A DNA stretch of 64,000 nucleotides from Lantana camara. Lineage: Eukaryota > Streptophyta > Magnoliopsida > Lamiales > Verbenaceae. Both the position numbers and the translations under genes were made by a program. Numbering within the stretch: position 1 is the first letter of the stretch; every line of letters begins with the position of its first letter. The stretch is from NCBI GenBank assembly GCA_037501455.1, contig CM074856.1, positions 89,974,001-90,038,000 of the forward strand, read 5' to 3'. The notes beneath the pieces were generated by a model. That model did no database searches. It was not told where the DNA came from and saw only the letters and a program-made list of their open reading frames with translations. Of the stretch, positions 47,745-58,393 are shown one piece after another.

Positions 47745-49693
47745 TGTTGGAATTCGTCAACCCTAACGCAGCGGAAATTAAAATTTTTAGGGATTATAAA
47801 ACAAGTTTTATCGGAATTCCAATTAAGATCAGCCTTTGATTCAGATTTACGATTTAAACGGAAGAAGAATCAAATACCTCTTTCGCTTCCAGTTGATGAC
47901 GATGACAATGAGGTTTTCCAAAACCTACCCGCTTCTCTTCTATCCGATCTTCTTCCAAGAATCCCACGCGGAATTCCTCTAAGGTAGTCCACGACCCGTA
48001 ATTGAACAACTATTCAATTAGCACACTAGAACACTAATTAGATATTGATTATCTAATAGTATTCTCAATACTGTATTGAGAAAAGAGAGACTTGGAGAGA
48101 AAGCAGAAAAAAAAGAAAAACAACGATGTTTGATTTCTCTCGCTTATCTTTCTTAAATACTTAGCCCTAGGTCAAAAACCCTATGGCCAGTCTTGGGCTT
48201 ATATTTAATTACTACTTAATTAAATTAAAAACTCAATATTCATTTTAATTAGTGGACTTAATTTAATTACATTAATTAAATCACAAGTCCAATATCTAAT
48301 TAAATTTGTGGACTTAAAAATTAATTACTCCTAATTAAATTTCAAGTCCAATTAATTTAAATACACTTATTTAAATTAATGTTAACTCTTTAACATCTAT
48401 TCTCAATAGCTTAACAATTAAGCATAAATTAATTAATACAATTATTAATTAATTACTCTCTCGTAAATTAAACTCTTTTAATTCATCAATCAATCTCTAT
48501 TGATCTTTAGATAATCTTGTTGTTCAATTCGAGTCATTGTGTGACCCCTTAGGTTCACCAATGAATAGTAGTAGGCCCACATTCTTAACGTGGTATTTTA
48601 GATAACAATTTATATTATTGATTCAATTAAACCCTTTCAATTAATCATTATTTAATTAAAACTCCTTTTAATTAATCAGTACCTACAGATCATGATCGAT
48701 GTCTAGTGACAAGCTCATGACCACCCATCCAATAGGTGAAGTTTATGTTGTGAACCTTTCAGTCTCATGGATACCGTGAGATAAGATCCTTCTATCGTCC
48801 AATCCCCGATTAGGACCTAGGGCATGGGAATAATAGAACCCTATTTGTCCTAATGCTATGAATTAATTCTAATAGCAATTCCATTTGATCTACCACTCTA
48901 GGAAACTCATTTCCTAATTTAGATCACACTACCTTGCGCAAGGATTTAAGTGGAATGTACTACAATAGAATTCATGGGTGATTCACTCGTTCTTCTAGAC
49001 GAGCGATAGATTCTATGTTGGCTTCTCATATGCCCCCATACATGATTCGAACAATACCAACATACAACCATAACGAGATTCATGGAACCCATGAATCTTT
49101 AGGCGCATATCAAACATTGCCCTTGTCATGCACAGAGCATCAATGGAGCCTCAAGTCTAAGGACCATTTAGACACTACCATAACCAGGGAACCAACCTCA
49201 TCATTGAGGCATAAAAGCCTTACTCCATTGAGGTGTTCCTGTCGGGATCCTCAGTGTACTTGTTCCCTAACAAGCACCCCCCATACGCATGTGAATGTCC
49301 CTACATTCAATACTTATGAAACAAAGTAACCTTTCTAAAAGGCACGTCGTATGAGCAAGTCTCAAACGAGTCAAGTCAACATCCCCGTGCTTATTAGACT
49401 CTTCGACTTGGAGTTGGTTTAGGTCATGCCATAGAGACTTGTTTCATAACCTCCATCCCTATGCGAGGTCAAGTCCCGTAGCTCAGTATGACCTTGGGGT
49501 TTCATCCATACACAAACAGTTATAATATGCAATTAATAAACTTGAATGAGGCATGATGAATTGGCCACATAGAATTAAACGACTATGAAACGTTACATTT
49601 ATTATTTCATTAATGTCACAAATTGCTACTAATAAGAGTAGTTTTCAAAAAGAGGCCTAAACTATTTGGCTCTTCTAGGGCACTACTCTAACA
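47745..49693 (-). repeat. Copia-2 3' LTR
   Basis: It runs TGTTGGAATTCG to CTACTCTAACA and repeats at 55740-57688. The open frame shared by both LTRs (49015-49329, 57011-57289) is a copy effect; its end differs by a 1-base indel, so it is unlikely to be coding. Confidence 0.95.
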
Positions 49694-49704
49694 ATCTCCC
49701 ACTT
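49694..49704 (-). other. Copia-2 polypurine tract
   Basis: ATCTCCCACTT on the plus strand is AAGTGGGAGAT on the coding strand, the same tract as in Copia-1. Confidence 0.85.
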
Positions 49705-49708
49705 GCCC

Positions 49709-50323
49709 TCAGAGCCAATTGCCCATAGCCTTAAGACCCATCTCCTGGAGATGTCCTTCAAAGACCTTTTGGCTAAGAGGTTTAGTAAGCGGGTCTGCTA
49801 CGTTTTCTGCCGAGGGTACACGTTCCACGATAACATCGCCTCTTTCTACGATTTCTCTAATTGGATGAAATCTTCTTAGGATGTGCTTTGACCGTTGATG
49901 AGCTCTTGGTTCTTTTGATTGTGCAATCGCTCCGTTATTGTCGCAGAAGACAACGACCGGGTCAGCAATGCTAGGCACTACATCCAACTCTTGGATGAAG
50001 TTTTTCATCCACACACCTTCTTTCGCTGCCTCTGATGCAGCTATGTACTCCGCTTCACAAGTGGAGTCGGCAGTAGTTTCCTGTTTGGAACTTTTCCAAC
50101 TTACTGCACCACCATTTAACCGAAATATGAATCGGGAAGTGGATTTAAAGTCGTCTACATCTGACTGGAAGCTTGAGTCGGTGTATCCTTCTAATTTTAG
50201 TTCTCCCTTTCCGTCGTATACAAGAAATAAATCCTTAGTCCTTTTCAAGTACTTAAGGATGGATTTCACGGTAGACCAGTGACTCTCACCAAAGTTTGAC
50301 TGAAATCGACTTGTAACGCTCAA
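49709..50323 (-). pseudogene. Copia-2 RNase H and end of reverse transcriptase
   Basis: This 204-codon frame is out of phase with the upstream RT frame through what looks like a one-base deletion near 50322-50330. It contains the RNase H motifs TADSTCEAEYIAASEAAKEG and VFCDNNGAIAQSKEPRAHQRSKHI. It ends five bases before the polypurine tract. Confidence 0.9.
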
Positions 50324-52047
50324 AGCGTCGCGACATCAGGTCTAGTACATAACATAGCATACATTATGCTCCCTATTGCAGATGCATAGGGTATACGAGA
50401 CATCCTATCCTTCTCTTCTTCAGTGTTAGGGCACATTGATTTAGAGAGGATCAACCCATGTCTCATTGGCAGGAATCCTCTCTTAGATTCCTCCATACTG
50501 AACCGTTTCAGTACTTTGTCTATGTACTGAACTTGGGACATACCTATTAATCTCTGTGATCTATCTCTATAGATTTTTATACCGAGAATAAAGGAAGCTT
50601 CTCCCAAGTCCTTCATGGAAAACTGAGTAGACAACCAAGTCTTTGTTGTTTGCAGCACATCTTTCTCATTCCCAATGAGTAAGATATCATCTACATACAA
50701 CACCAAAAATTGTACGACTCGCCCACTGATTTTCTTGTAAACACATGGTTCATACTCGTTCTTGATAAAACCAAACGATTTGACTGTCTCATCAAAACGG
50801 ATGTTCCAACTTCTAGACGCCTGTTTGAGTCCATATATGGATCTCTGGAGTTTGCAGACTTTCTGTTTGCTCCCACTGGATATGAAACCTTCCGGTTGTT
50901 CCATATAAATGTCTTTATCCAAATCTCCATTTAGAAAAGCCGTTTTCACATCCATTTGCCATATTTCGTAATCATAGTACGCAGCTATGGCTAGAAGTAT
51001 CCGAATGGATTTAGGCATTGCTACAGGGGAATAAGTTTCCTCAAAGTCAACACCTGGCCTTTGAGTGTATCCCTTTTCAACCAACCTAGCCTTGTAGGTT
51101 GCCACTTCTCCATCAGGTCCAAGCTTTCGCTTGTAGATCCATTTACATCCTATGGCTTTCTCACCTTCAGGAAGATCTACCAAGGTCCATACCTTGTTGG
51201 AGTACATAGAGACCATTTCGGAATTCATGGCTTGCTGCCATTTTATCGAATCTCTATCCGATATTGCATCATCACATGATCTCGGATCGCTATCCGATTG
51301 ATCGATTTCAGTTAGTAAATTGAGTCGGTCTGGCGGTCTAATTGTTCTCGCAGATCTGCGAGAGCTTGTGTTTACTTCTTGTTGTGGGAAAGAGGAAGGT
51401 TCCATTGCTTGATCATTTGTAGGTTCTTGTTGAACTTCAGTAAGTTTTGCAATCTTGCCTGACTTTTCAACTAGAAACTCTTTTTCTAGAAAAGTGGCAT
51501 TCCTCGAAACAAACACCTTTTGTTCCGAGGGATCATAAAAATAGTAACCCACAGACTCTCTAGGGTATCCTACAAATTTACACAAACTGGATTTCGAATC
51601 CAATTTGTCTCCCACTAGTCTTTTGACGTATGCAGGACATCCCCAAACTCTAAGGTATGAATAAGTAGGGGGTTTTGAAAACCACATCTTATATGGTATT
51701 TCGGGCACAGATTTGGAAAGAACTAAATTAATTATCTTCGCAGCCGTTTCAAGGGCATAACCCCAAAACGATATTGGAAGATCCGTGAAACTCATCATGG
51801 ATCGGACCATATCCAATAAAGTCCGATTTCGTCGCTCGGACACCCCATTTAACTGAGGAGTCCCGGGCGGAGTCCATTGTGAGATAATCCCATTATCTTT
51901 CAAATAACCAATAAAGAGATCACTTAAATACTCGCCACCTCGATCTGATCGAAGAGCCTTAATTTTGCGATCTGTCTGGTTCTCAACCTCTGTTTTATAC
52001 TCTATGAACTTTTCAAAGGCCTCAGACTTATGTTTCATCAGGTACAC
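50320..52047 (-). pseudogene. Copia-2 integrase core and reverse transcriptase
   Basis: This 575-codon frame starts just inside the integrase core. It has D of LRSDRGGEYL and E of GVSERRNRTLLD; the first catalytic D (HTDVCGP) lies in the preceding piece. RT follows, with FEETYSPV, WQMDVKTAFLNGDLDKDIYM and YVDD (LYVDDILLIGN). It is in frame with the piece above 52102, separated by a TAA. It ends in TGA caused by the downstream frameshift. Confidence 0.92.
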
Positions 52048-52101
52048 ATACCCATATCTACTGAAATCATCAGTAAATGTGATGAAGTAATTACAGCCGT
52101 T

Positions 52102-52830
52102 TTAGGTACTAACATTTAGTGGTCCGCAAACATCTGTATGGATCAAATCCAAAAGATTTTGGCTTCGCTCTACATGCCCTTTAAAAGGGGACTTAGTCAT
52201 CTTTCCCTTTAAACAGGATTCACAAGTGGTTAACTCGTTTAGATCATTCGTACTGAATGATCCTAAGTTAGTCATCTTTAGAAGCCTATTCTTGGAGATA
52301 TGTCCAAGTCTAGCATGCCAAATCTTTGCTGAAGTTTGGTCATTTGATTTTCGTTTGTTTTCTCGTTCGACATTTAGGAGATTTAAATTAGTATTAGTTA
52401 AATACAAACCATTTTGTAAAGACCCTAATGCATGTGAAGAACCATTCTTCAAAATGTAAAACATAGCATTAGTAATAGAAAAGGAAAAACCTTCCAAGTC
52501 TAGTACAGGAATGGAAATAATGTTTTTAACTAACTCAGGAACAAATAAAACATTGTTCAATACTAAAATAAAACCATCTCCTAACATTAACCTAACATGT
52601 CCTATGGCCTTTGCTGCAACTCTTGCTCCATTTCCCACTCGAAGAACATGTTCTCTTTCATCAACCTCACGGACGTTGCTCATTCCCTGTAACGTATTAC
52701 AGATGTGAGAAGCGCATCCAGAGTCTAATACCCAGTTATTAGAATTGAATGAAAGGTTAATTTCGATGAGATTTATATCTTTTGTAAGGGTAGCTAAGTA
52801 CTCCTTACAGTTCCTTTTCCAATGCCCTGG
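52102..52830 (-). pseudogene. Copia-2 protease and integrase zinc finger
   Basis: It is in frame with gag after the stop at 52831-52833. The first part completes the zinc knuckle and carries the protease active site (NNWVLDSGC around 52715-52740). The integrase finger follows: WHARLGHISKNR...TCESCLKGK, then LLDLIHTDVCGPL. It ends with TAA at 52102-52104, inside integrase. Confidence 0.88.
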
Positions 52831-53613
52831 TTACTTGCAATGGAAGCACTGATCCTCAGCTTGATTGGCCTTCTTCTTAGTGTTCATTTTCTTAACCCCA
52901 CCGGTGGGCTTAAGAGTCTTTTTCTTCGTTTGGAAACCCTTTCCCTTACCCTTCTTTGGCTTTGCAGCCTTAGTCTGGGATGAAGATGAACCTACTAAGA
53001 AAACAGTCTTATCCTTCTTCATAGTTCGCTCGGCAGTTACGAGCATGTTCATCAGTTCCTCAACTGAGACTTTAGCTCCATTCATATTGAAGTTTATTGT
53101 GAACTGTTTGAATGAAGGTGGCAGAGAGGTTAAGATCAAATCTACGTAAAGCTCATTATCCATGATCACCTCGAGACTTGCAAGCTTTTCAATAAGGCAT
53201 AAAGCCTTAATACAGTGTTCATGAACACTTGATCCCTCAGCCATCTTGAGTGAGAATAACTCGTTAGATGCCGCGAATCGATCAATCCTATTGATGGGCT
53301 TGTAAATCTGTTCCAAGTGAAGATGGATCTCTGCCGAGTGGCGCATCTCAGCATGCTGCCTCTGCAACTCGGGAGACATAGTGGCAAGCATTAGACATCT
53401 AGCCTGTAGATCATCTTCTTGCCACTTGAGAGTTGTTTCTCTCTCATCGGCTGCCATGTCATCAGGTATGACATCGGGAGGAGACTGTGTCAATACATAG
53501 GTCCTCTTTTCAGAATCCAAGACAATCTTGAGATTGCGAAGCCAATCAGCATAATTCGAGCCAGTCAATTTATTGGCCTCAAGGATAGCACTAAGTGGAT
53601 TTTTAGACATCAC
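52831..53613 (-). pseudogene. Copia-2 Gag
   Basis: This 260-codon frame from ATG 53613 (MMSKNPLSAILEANKLTGSNYADWLRNLKIVLDSEKRTYVL) is clearly homologous to Copia-1 Gag. A lysine-rich linker leads into the CCHC knuckle, but TAA at 52831-52833 falls between its second cysteine and its histidine. Any product would lack half of the RNA-binding finger, the protease and pol. Confidence 0.93.
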
Positions 53614-53810
53614 GATTTTAGCAGAAAATCTACATATAAGCAGAAAACGTAGTATGAGTGACGGGTACGAAATAATAACAATTACAAATGATATGGACTT
53701 TTATCAAATGTAGTCTCCCACTATTTTAATCAAACTCCTTTGACCCCCTAATAATTTTAGAAAAATCATGTTTCTCAAATAGTGGGTATTAAGATCCTCA
53801 AGCATTTATC

Positions 53811-54134
53811 ATCGAACCCACGACTCGTGAGACATCCGACTTTAAGCCTTAAGGTAGACGATCTTATCATCAATTGTATCTCTATACAACTCCTAATATT
53901 ATTTTGCATTACCTTTCATATAGACCCACGACTCGTGCGACATCTATACTAATCAGTATTTAAATCCGACCCGTCAATCCCTAAGATTTCTCCATCGCCA
54001 TTATGGATATCCCACGCCTCGTGGCCAATACCATAATTTTAACTTTGAAAAATTGCATCTTTTATGCAAAGAATTATTTTAGTTCAATTAATCTCGTCAT
54101 TTCGTATCCCACGCCTCGTGGCCAATACTTAATG
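53811..54134 (-). ncRNA. Four-fold structured repeat upstream of Copia-2 gag
   Basis: Minus-strand cores are at 53817-53834 (TGTCTCACGAGTCGTGGG), 53925-53942 (TGTCGCACGAGTCGTGGG), 54011-54028 and 54108-54125 (both TTGGCCACGAGGCGTGGG). Outer stems pair: GTCGGA/TTCGAT (with wobbles), TATAGA/TCTATA, ATTATGG-TAT/ATATCCATAAT (one bulge), CATTAAGTAT/ATACGAAATG (small internal loop). The nearest core ends 203 bp from the gag ATG, against 206 bp in Copia-1. Confidence 0.8.
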
Positions 54135-54431
54135 ATTTGATTAATTCTAAAACAAATAATTCTATTGACAGAATGCTTGGAAATTTATAAAATCAAATTT
54201 TATCCTTCAATTTCCATTTGGATTTAATATTTGTTTTGTCTGAGACTATCTAAGACGGTTCGGGGTTAAAGAATTTCAAAAATTCCACCAAGACTCATCA
54301 ATTGTAATTATTATCTTATTTTATCTTATTTAATGCATGAACACATTTATGCACATAAAGATAACATTCATAACAAGATAATAAAAACCTAGCATGCTCC
54401 TACAAAAATGGATAATCATGGGCTTCCTGTG

Positions 54432-54463
54432 CATGGTCCATAATAGCCATTTTATGGACCATG
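54432..54463. other. Hairpin with 12-bp perfect stem in Copia-2 leader
   Basis: CATGGTCCATAA (54432-54443) and TTATGGACCATG (54452-54463) pair perfectly around an 8-base loop. Confidence 0.8.
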
Positions 54464-55180
54464 GTTCTATTCATGCATCAAACGGAATTAAACACACAAA
54501 GAGAGCACTTAAATAGAACCCTTATTCTATTACATCAAAATAATTGCACCCAAACACTTTTGGGGCCTTGCTGGACTTCTTATTCCGTTGCTTGCTCCGT
54601 CTTGTTTCTCCATCTCCTAATCTAGTTAGAGATCTCACCCTAAAACTACTCTCTTTACAAAATAAAGGGGGAATACATTTTGAGGGGGAGAAAATGAAAA
54701 ACAATGCTTACAACAATTGAATAAGAGGCTCGCAGGCTCTCGTTTAAAACCAATATCAAAATGCATAAATAAAATAAAACCATACATAGCGCAAATAAAG
54801 CCCATGATTGATCCAACCATACATCCAATGCATAACATAAAATAAATTTACCAAGTAAATAGTTATTATGCGATTTAAAGTCTTTAAATAATTTCTAAAA
54901 TTATTTATTGACCAAGGATTATCTCTTAATTCCCAAATTAAATTAATCCTTCAAATTTAATTAAATTGAATTCTCTAATCCAATTTAGTTTCCATTAGAT
55001 CCCTATCTAATAAAATCATGCTTCAATTTTAACAATTCTATTTTGGGCAAAAATAATTAATTTTCAAGTAAAACAATTTTACAAAATTAATTAAAAGGAT
55101 TTAGTATTAAAACAATTTTAAAAACTGTGGCCAGTAAGTAAAGCTAAATTTCAGCAAAATTGGACCAACAATAGTGGAAG

Positions 55181-55478
55181 GTGGAGTGGCTGGGCATCTC
55201 CTTTCTCAAAGTGGAGGTCACGGGTTCAAATCCCATGACTCTCCATTTTGCACAAATAAAAGGGGGACCTGGGCGGACCCGCCCCAACTCAGCCGGTGGG
55301 CAGGGCCCTGTCTCCGCGGATCCGGATCCGACCCGGATCTGTGGCTGCCCAAAAGCAGCATGCCACCATCTTCCACAGTGCACACACGGGACTGTGCAGT
55401 GCGTTCCACAGTGCACACACGGGACTGTGCAGTGCCTCACGCACTGTACAGTTCCAAATCCCTTTTTTTTTTTTTTTC
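55181..55478 (+). other. tRNA-like B-box and poly(T) segment (possible SINE fragment)
   Basis: GGTTCAAATCC at 55222-55232 matches the pol III B-box, with a weak A-box-like GTGGCTGGGC about 35 bp upstream and a run of about 15 T at 55463-55477. A tRNA-derived SINE would have this order. A 17-bp perfect direct repeat (55107-55123, 55493-55509) flanks the region, though not tightly against the poly(T). The identification is weak. Confidence 0.3.
55372..55437. repeat. Tandem hairpin repeat in Copia-2 leader
   Basis: The unit TTCCACAGTGCACACACGGG... is repeated twice (about 32 bp). Each unit can pair CACAGT with ACTGTG. It lies about 300-365 nt from the primer site, the same place as the GC-rich hairpins of Copia-1 (335-445 nt). 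Confidence 0.75.
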
Positions 55479-55726
55479 CGTTTAATTTTATTTTAAAACA
55501 ATTTTAAAATAAAGCATGAATAAAAATTATAATTTTATGAAATCAAAAACAGTTTTTCGATTTTCACGAAATCTCATAATTTTCATATAAGTTTTAAAAC
55601 AAGAACTTTTCTTCAAATTTTAAAACTTCGCCCAAATAAATCTCAAATTAAAACAAGCATGACACGCATCAACATATTAATCAAATTAATACAAGGAACT
55701 GAAAATCGTAAATCAATTAAAGTATG

Positions 55727-55738
55727 GCTCTGATACCA
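55727..55738 (-). other. Copia-2 primer binding site (initiator tRNA-Met)
   Basis: GCTCTGATACCA on the plus strand is TGGTATCAGAGC on the element strand, one base from the 5' LTR. Confidence 0.95.
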
Positions 55739-55739
55739 C

Positions 55740-57688
55740 TGTTGGAATTCGTCAACCCTAACGCAGCGGAAATTAAAATTTTTAGGGATTATAAAACAAG
55801 TTTTATCGGAATTCCAATTAAGATTAGCCTTTGATTCAGATTTACGATTTAAACGGAAGAAGAATCAAATACCTCTTTCGCTTCCAGTTGATGACGATGA
55901 CAAGGAGGTTTTCCAAAACCTACCCGCTTCTCTTCTATCCGATCTTCTTCCAAAAGTCCCACGCGGAATTCCTCTAAGGTAGTCCACGACCCGTAATTGA
56001 ACAACTATTCAATTAGCACACTAGAACACTAATTAGATATTGATTATCTAATAGTATTCTCAATACTGTATTGAGAAAAGAGAGACTTGGAGAGAAAGCA
56101 GAAAAAGAAGAAAAACAACGATGTTTGATTTCTCTCGCTTATCTTTCTTAAATACTTAGCCCTAGGTCAAAAACCCTATGGGCCAGTCTTGGGCTTATAT
56201 TTAATTACTACTTAATTAAATTAAAAACCCAATATTCATTTTAATTAGTGGACTTAATTTAATTACATTAATTAAATCACAAGTCCAATATCTAATTAAA
56301 TTTGTGGACTTAAAAATTAATTACTCCTAATTAAATTTCAAGTCCAATTAATTTAAATACACTTATTTAAATTAATGTTAACTCTTTAACATCTATTCTC
56401 AATAGCTTAACAATTAAGCATAAATTAATTAATACAATTATTAATTAATTACTCTCTCGTAAATTAAACTCTTTTAATTCATCAATCAATCTCTATTGAT
56501 CTTTAGATAATCTTGTTGTTCAATTCGAGTCATTGTGTGACCCCTTAGGTTCACCAATGAATAGTAGTAGGCCCACATTCTTAACGTGGTATTTTAGATA
56601 ACAATTTATCTTATTGATTCAATTAAACCCTTTCAATTAATCATTGTTTAATTAAAACTCCTTTTAATTAATCAGTACCTACAGATCATGATCGATGTCT
56701 AGTGACAAGCTCATGACCACCCATCCAATAGGTGAAGTTTATGTTGTGAACCTTTCAGTCTCATGGATACCGTGAGATAAGATCCTTCTATCGTCCAATC
56801 CCCGATTAGGACCTAGGGCATGGGAATAATAGAACCCTATTTGTCCTAATACTATGAATTAATTCTAATAGCAATTCCATTTGATCTACCACTCTAGGAA
56901 ACTCATTTCCTAATTTAGATCACACTACCTTGCGCAAGGATTTAAGTGGAATGTACTACAATAGAATTCATGGGTGATTCACTCGTTCTTCTAGACGAGC
57001 GATAGATTCTATGTTGGCTTCTCATATGCCCCCATACATGATTCGAACAATACCAACATACAACCATAACGAGATTCATGGAACCCATGAATCTCTAGGC
57101 GCATATCAAACATTGCCCTTGTCATGCACAGAGCATCAATGGAGCCTCAAGTCTAAGGACCATTTAGACACTACCATAACCAGGGAACCAACCTCATCAT
57201 TAAGGCATAAAAGCCTTACCCCATTGAGGTGTTCCTGTCGGGATCCTCAGTGTACTTGTTCCCTAACAAGCACCCCCATACGCATGTGAATGTCCCTACA
57301 TTCAATACTTCTGAAACAAAGTAACCTTTCTAAAAGGCACGTCGTATGAGCAAGTCTCAAACGAGTCAAGTCAACATCCCCGTGCTTATTAGACTCTTCG
57401 ACTTGGAGTTGGTTTAGGTCATACCATAGAGACTTGTTTCATAACCTCCATCCCTATGCGAGGTCAAGTCCCGTAGCTCAGTATGACCTTGGGGTTTCAT
57501 CCATACACAAACAGTTATAATATGCAATTAATAAACTTGAATGAGGCATGATGAATTGGCCACATAGAATTAAACGACTATGAAACGTTACATTTATTAT
57601 TTCATTAATGTCACAAATTGCTGCTAATAAGAGTAGTTTTCAAAAAGAGGCCTAAACTATTTGGCTCTTCTAGGGCACTACTCTAACA
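55740..57688 (-). repeat. Copia-2 5' LTR
   Basis: It is nearly identical to 47745-49693 and is followed by the target duplication TGAAG at 57689-57693. Confidence 0.95.
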
Positions 57689-57693
57689 TGAAG

Positions 57694-58041
57694 ATCATGT
57701 AAGTCCTTGTTCTACTAGGATTCTGAAAATTATATCCCATTTTTTCGAAGGGGTCTATTTATTTCTTAGAGCACAAGTAAAACTCCATCCATCCGAATCC
57801 AACTCAAATTCTTCCAAATTATTATTAAAAAAAAAAAAAAAAGAGATGAGATTTCGTCAAGGAAAGGACAGAAGATGCATGAAGTTTCTGACTTGCTTGT
57901 TTACATAATTGGAAAGGCATTGTGCTTGGAAAAATCAAAGTAAATTGGGCCAATAGAGTACCAAACAAGAAAATGAAATTGGGCCAGAATGAGTTATTGG
58001 GTCGACAAAGGAAAAAAAAAGGGTGAAGGCATCCAGAGCAC
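57694..58041. other. Tat internal non-coding segment between Copia-2 and hAT
   Basis: AT-rich with an A-run at 57827-57842. No gene is seen. It ends at the hAT target duplication (58042-58049). Confidence 0.6.
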
Positions 58042-58226
58042 GTTAATTTTAGGGCTGTCAATGGGTTGGATTTTAATCTGAATCCGATCCGAATCCGATC
58101 CTATTTTTAGTATGTCCGTTCGATAAAAAAATTAGATGGATCATATCCGATTATAAATATTCGAAATTCGAATTAAGTGGATTGGGTATGGAATCATGCA
58201 GTCCGATCCATTAAAGATCCGAATCC

Positions 58227-58228
<2 letters not shown>

Positions 58229-58295
<67 letters not shown>
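58229..58295. repeat. (AT)n microsatellite
   Basis: A run of about 33 AT units inside the hAT element, directly before the palindrome. Confidence 0.95.
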
Positions 58296-58298
<3 letters not shown>

Positions 58299-58393
58299 CT
58301 TAATCATATATACATATTTGAGATTATGAATTGATATTATAATATATTATAATATCAATTCATAATCTCAAATATGTATATATGATTAAGCAA
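58296..58393. repeat. 98-bp perfect palindrome
   Basis: Two 49-bp arms meet with no spacer; the left arm starts TTGCTTAATCATATATACAT and the right arm is its exact reverse complement. AT repeats on both sides extend the pairing by about 12 bp. Confidence 0.93.

Larger units (their letters stand above)
53614..55739 (-). other. Copia-2 untranslated leader (2.1 kb)
   Basis: This AT-rich leader has the four structured repeats (53811-54134), a hairpin with 12-bp perfect arms (54432-54443/54452-54463), and a GC-rich domain with tandem hairpins (about 55195-55445). Its length and organisation parallel the Copia-1 leader. Confidence 0.8.
47745..57688 (-). mobile_element. Copia-2: minus-strand Ty1/Copia retrotransposon
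   Basis: LTRs are 47745-49693 (3') and 55740-57688 (5'), each 1949 bp. The target duplication TGAAG is at 47740-47744 and 57689-57693. There is an initiator-Met primer site at 55727-55738. The coding region (53613 down to 49709) has two in-frame stops and one frameshift. LTRs differ by about 16 substitutions and two indels (~0.8%). It belongs to the same broad Copia group as Copia-1 by Gag and leader organisation, but LTR sequences are unrelated. Confidence 0.96.

Noticed and set aside
49015..49329. 104-codon frame repeated at 57011-57289
   Set aside because: It is the same LTR position in Copia-2; a 1-base indel changes its end, so it is not maintained as coding.
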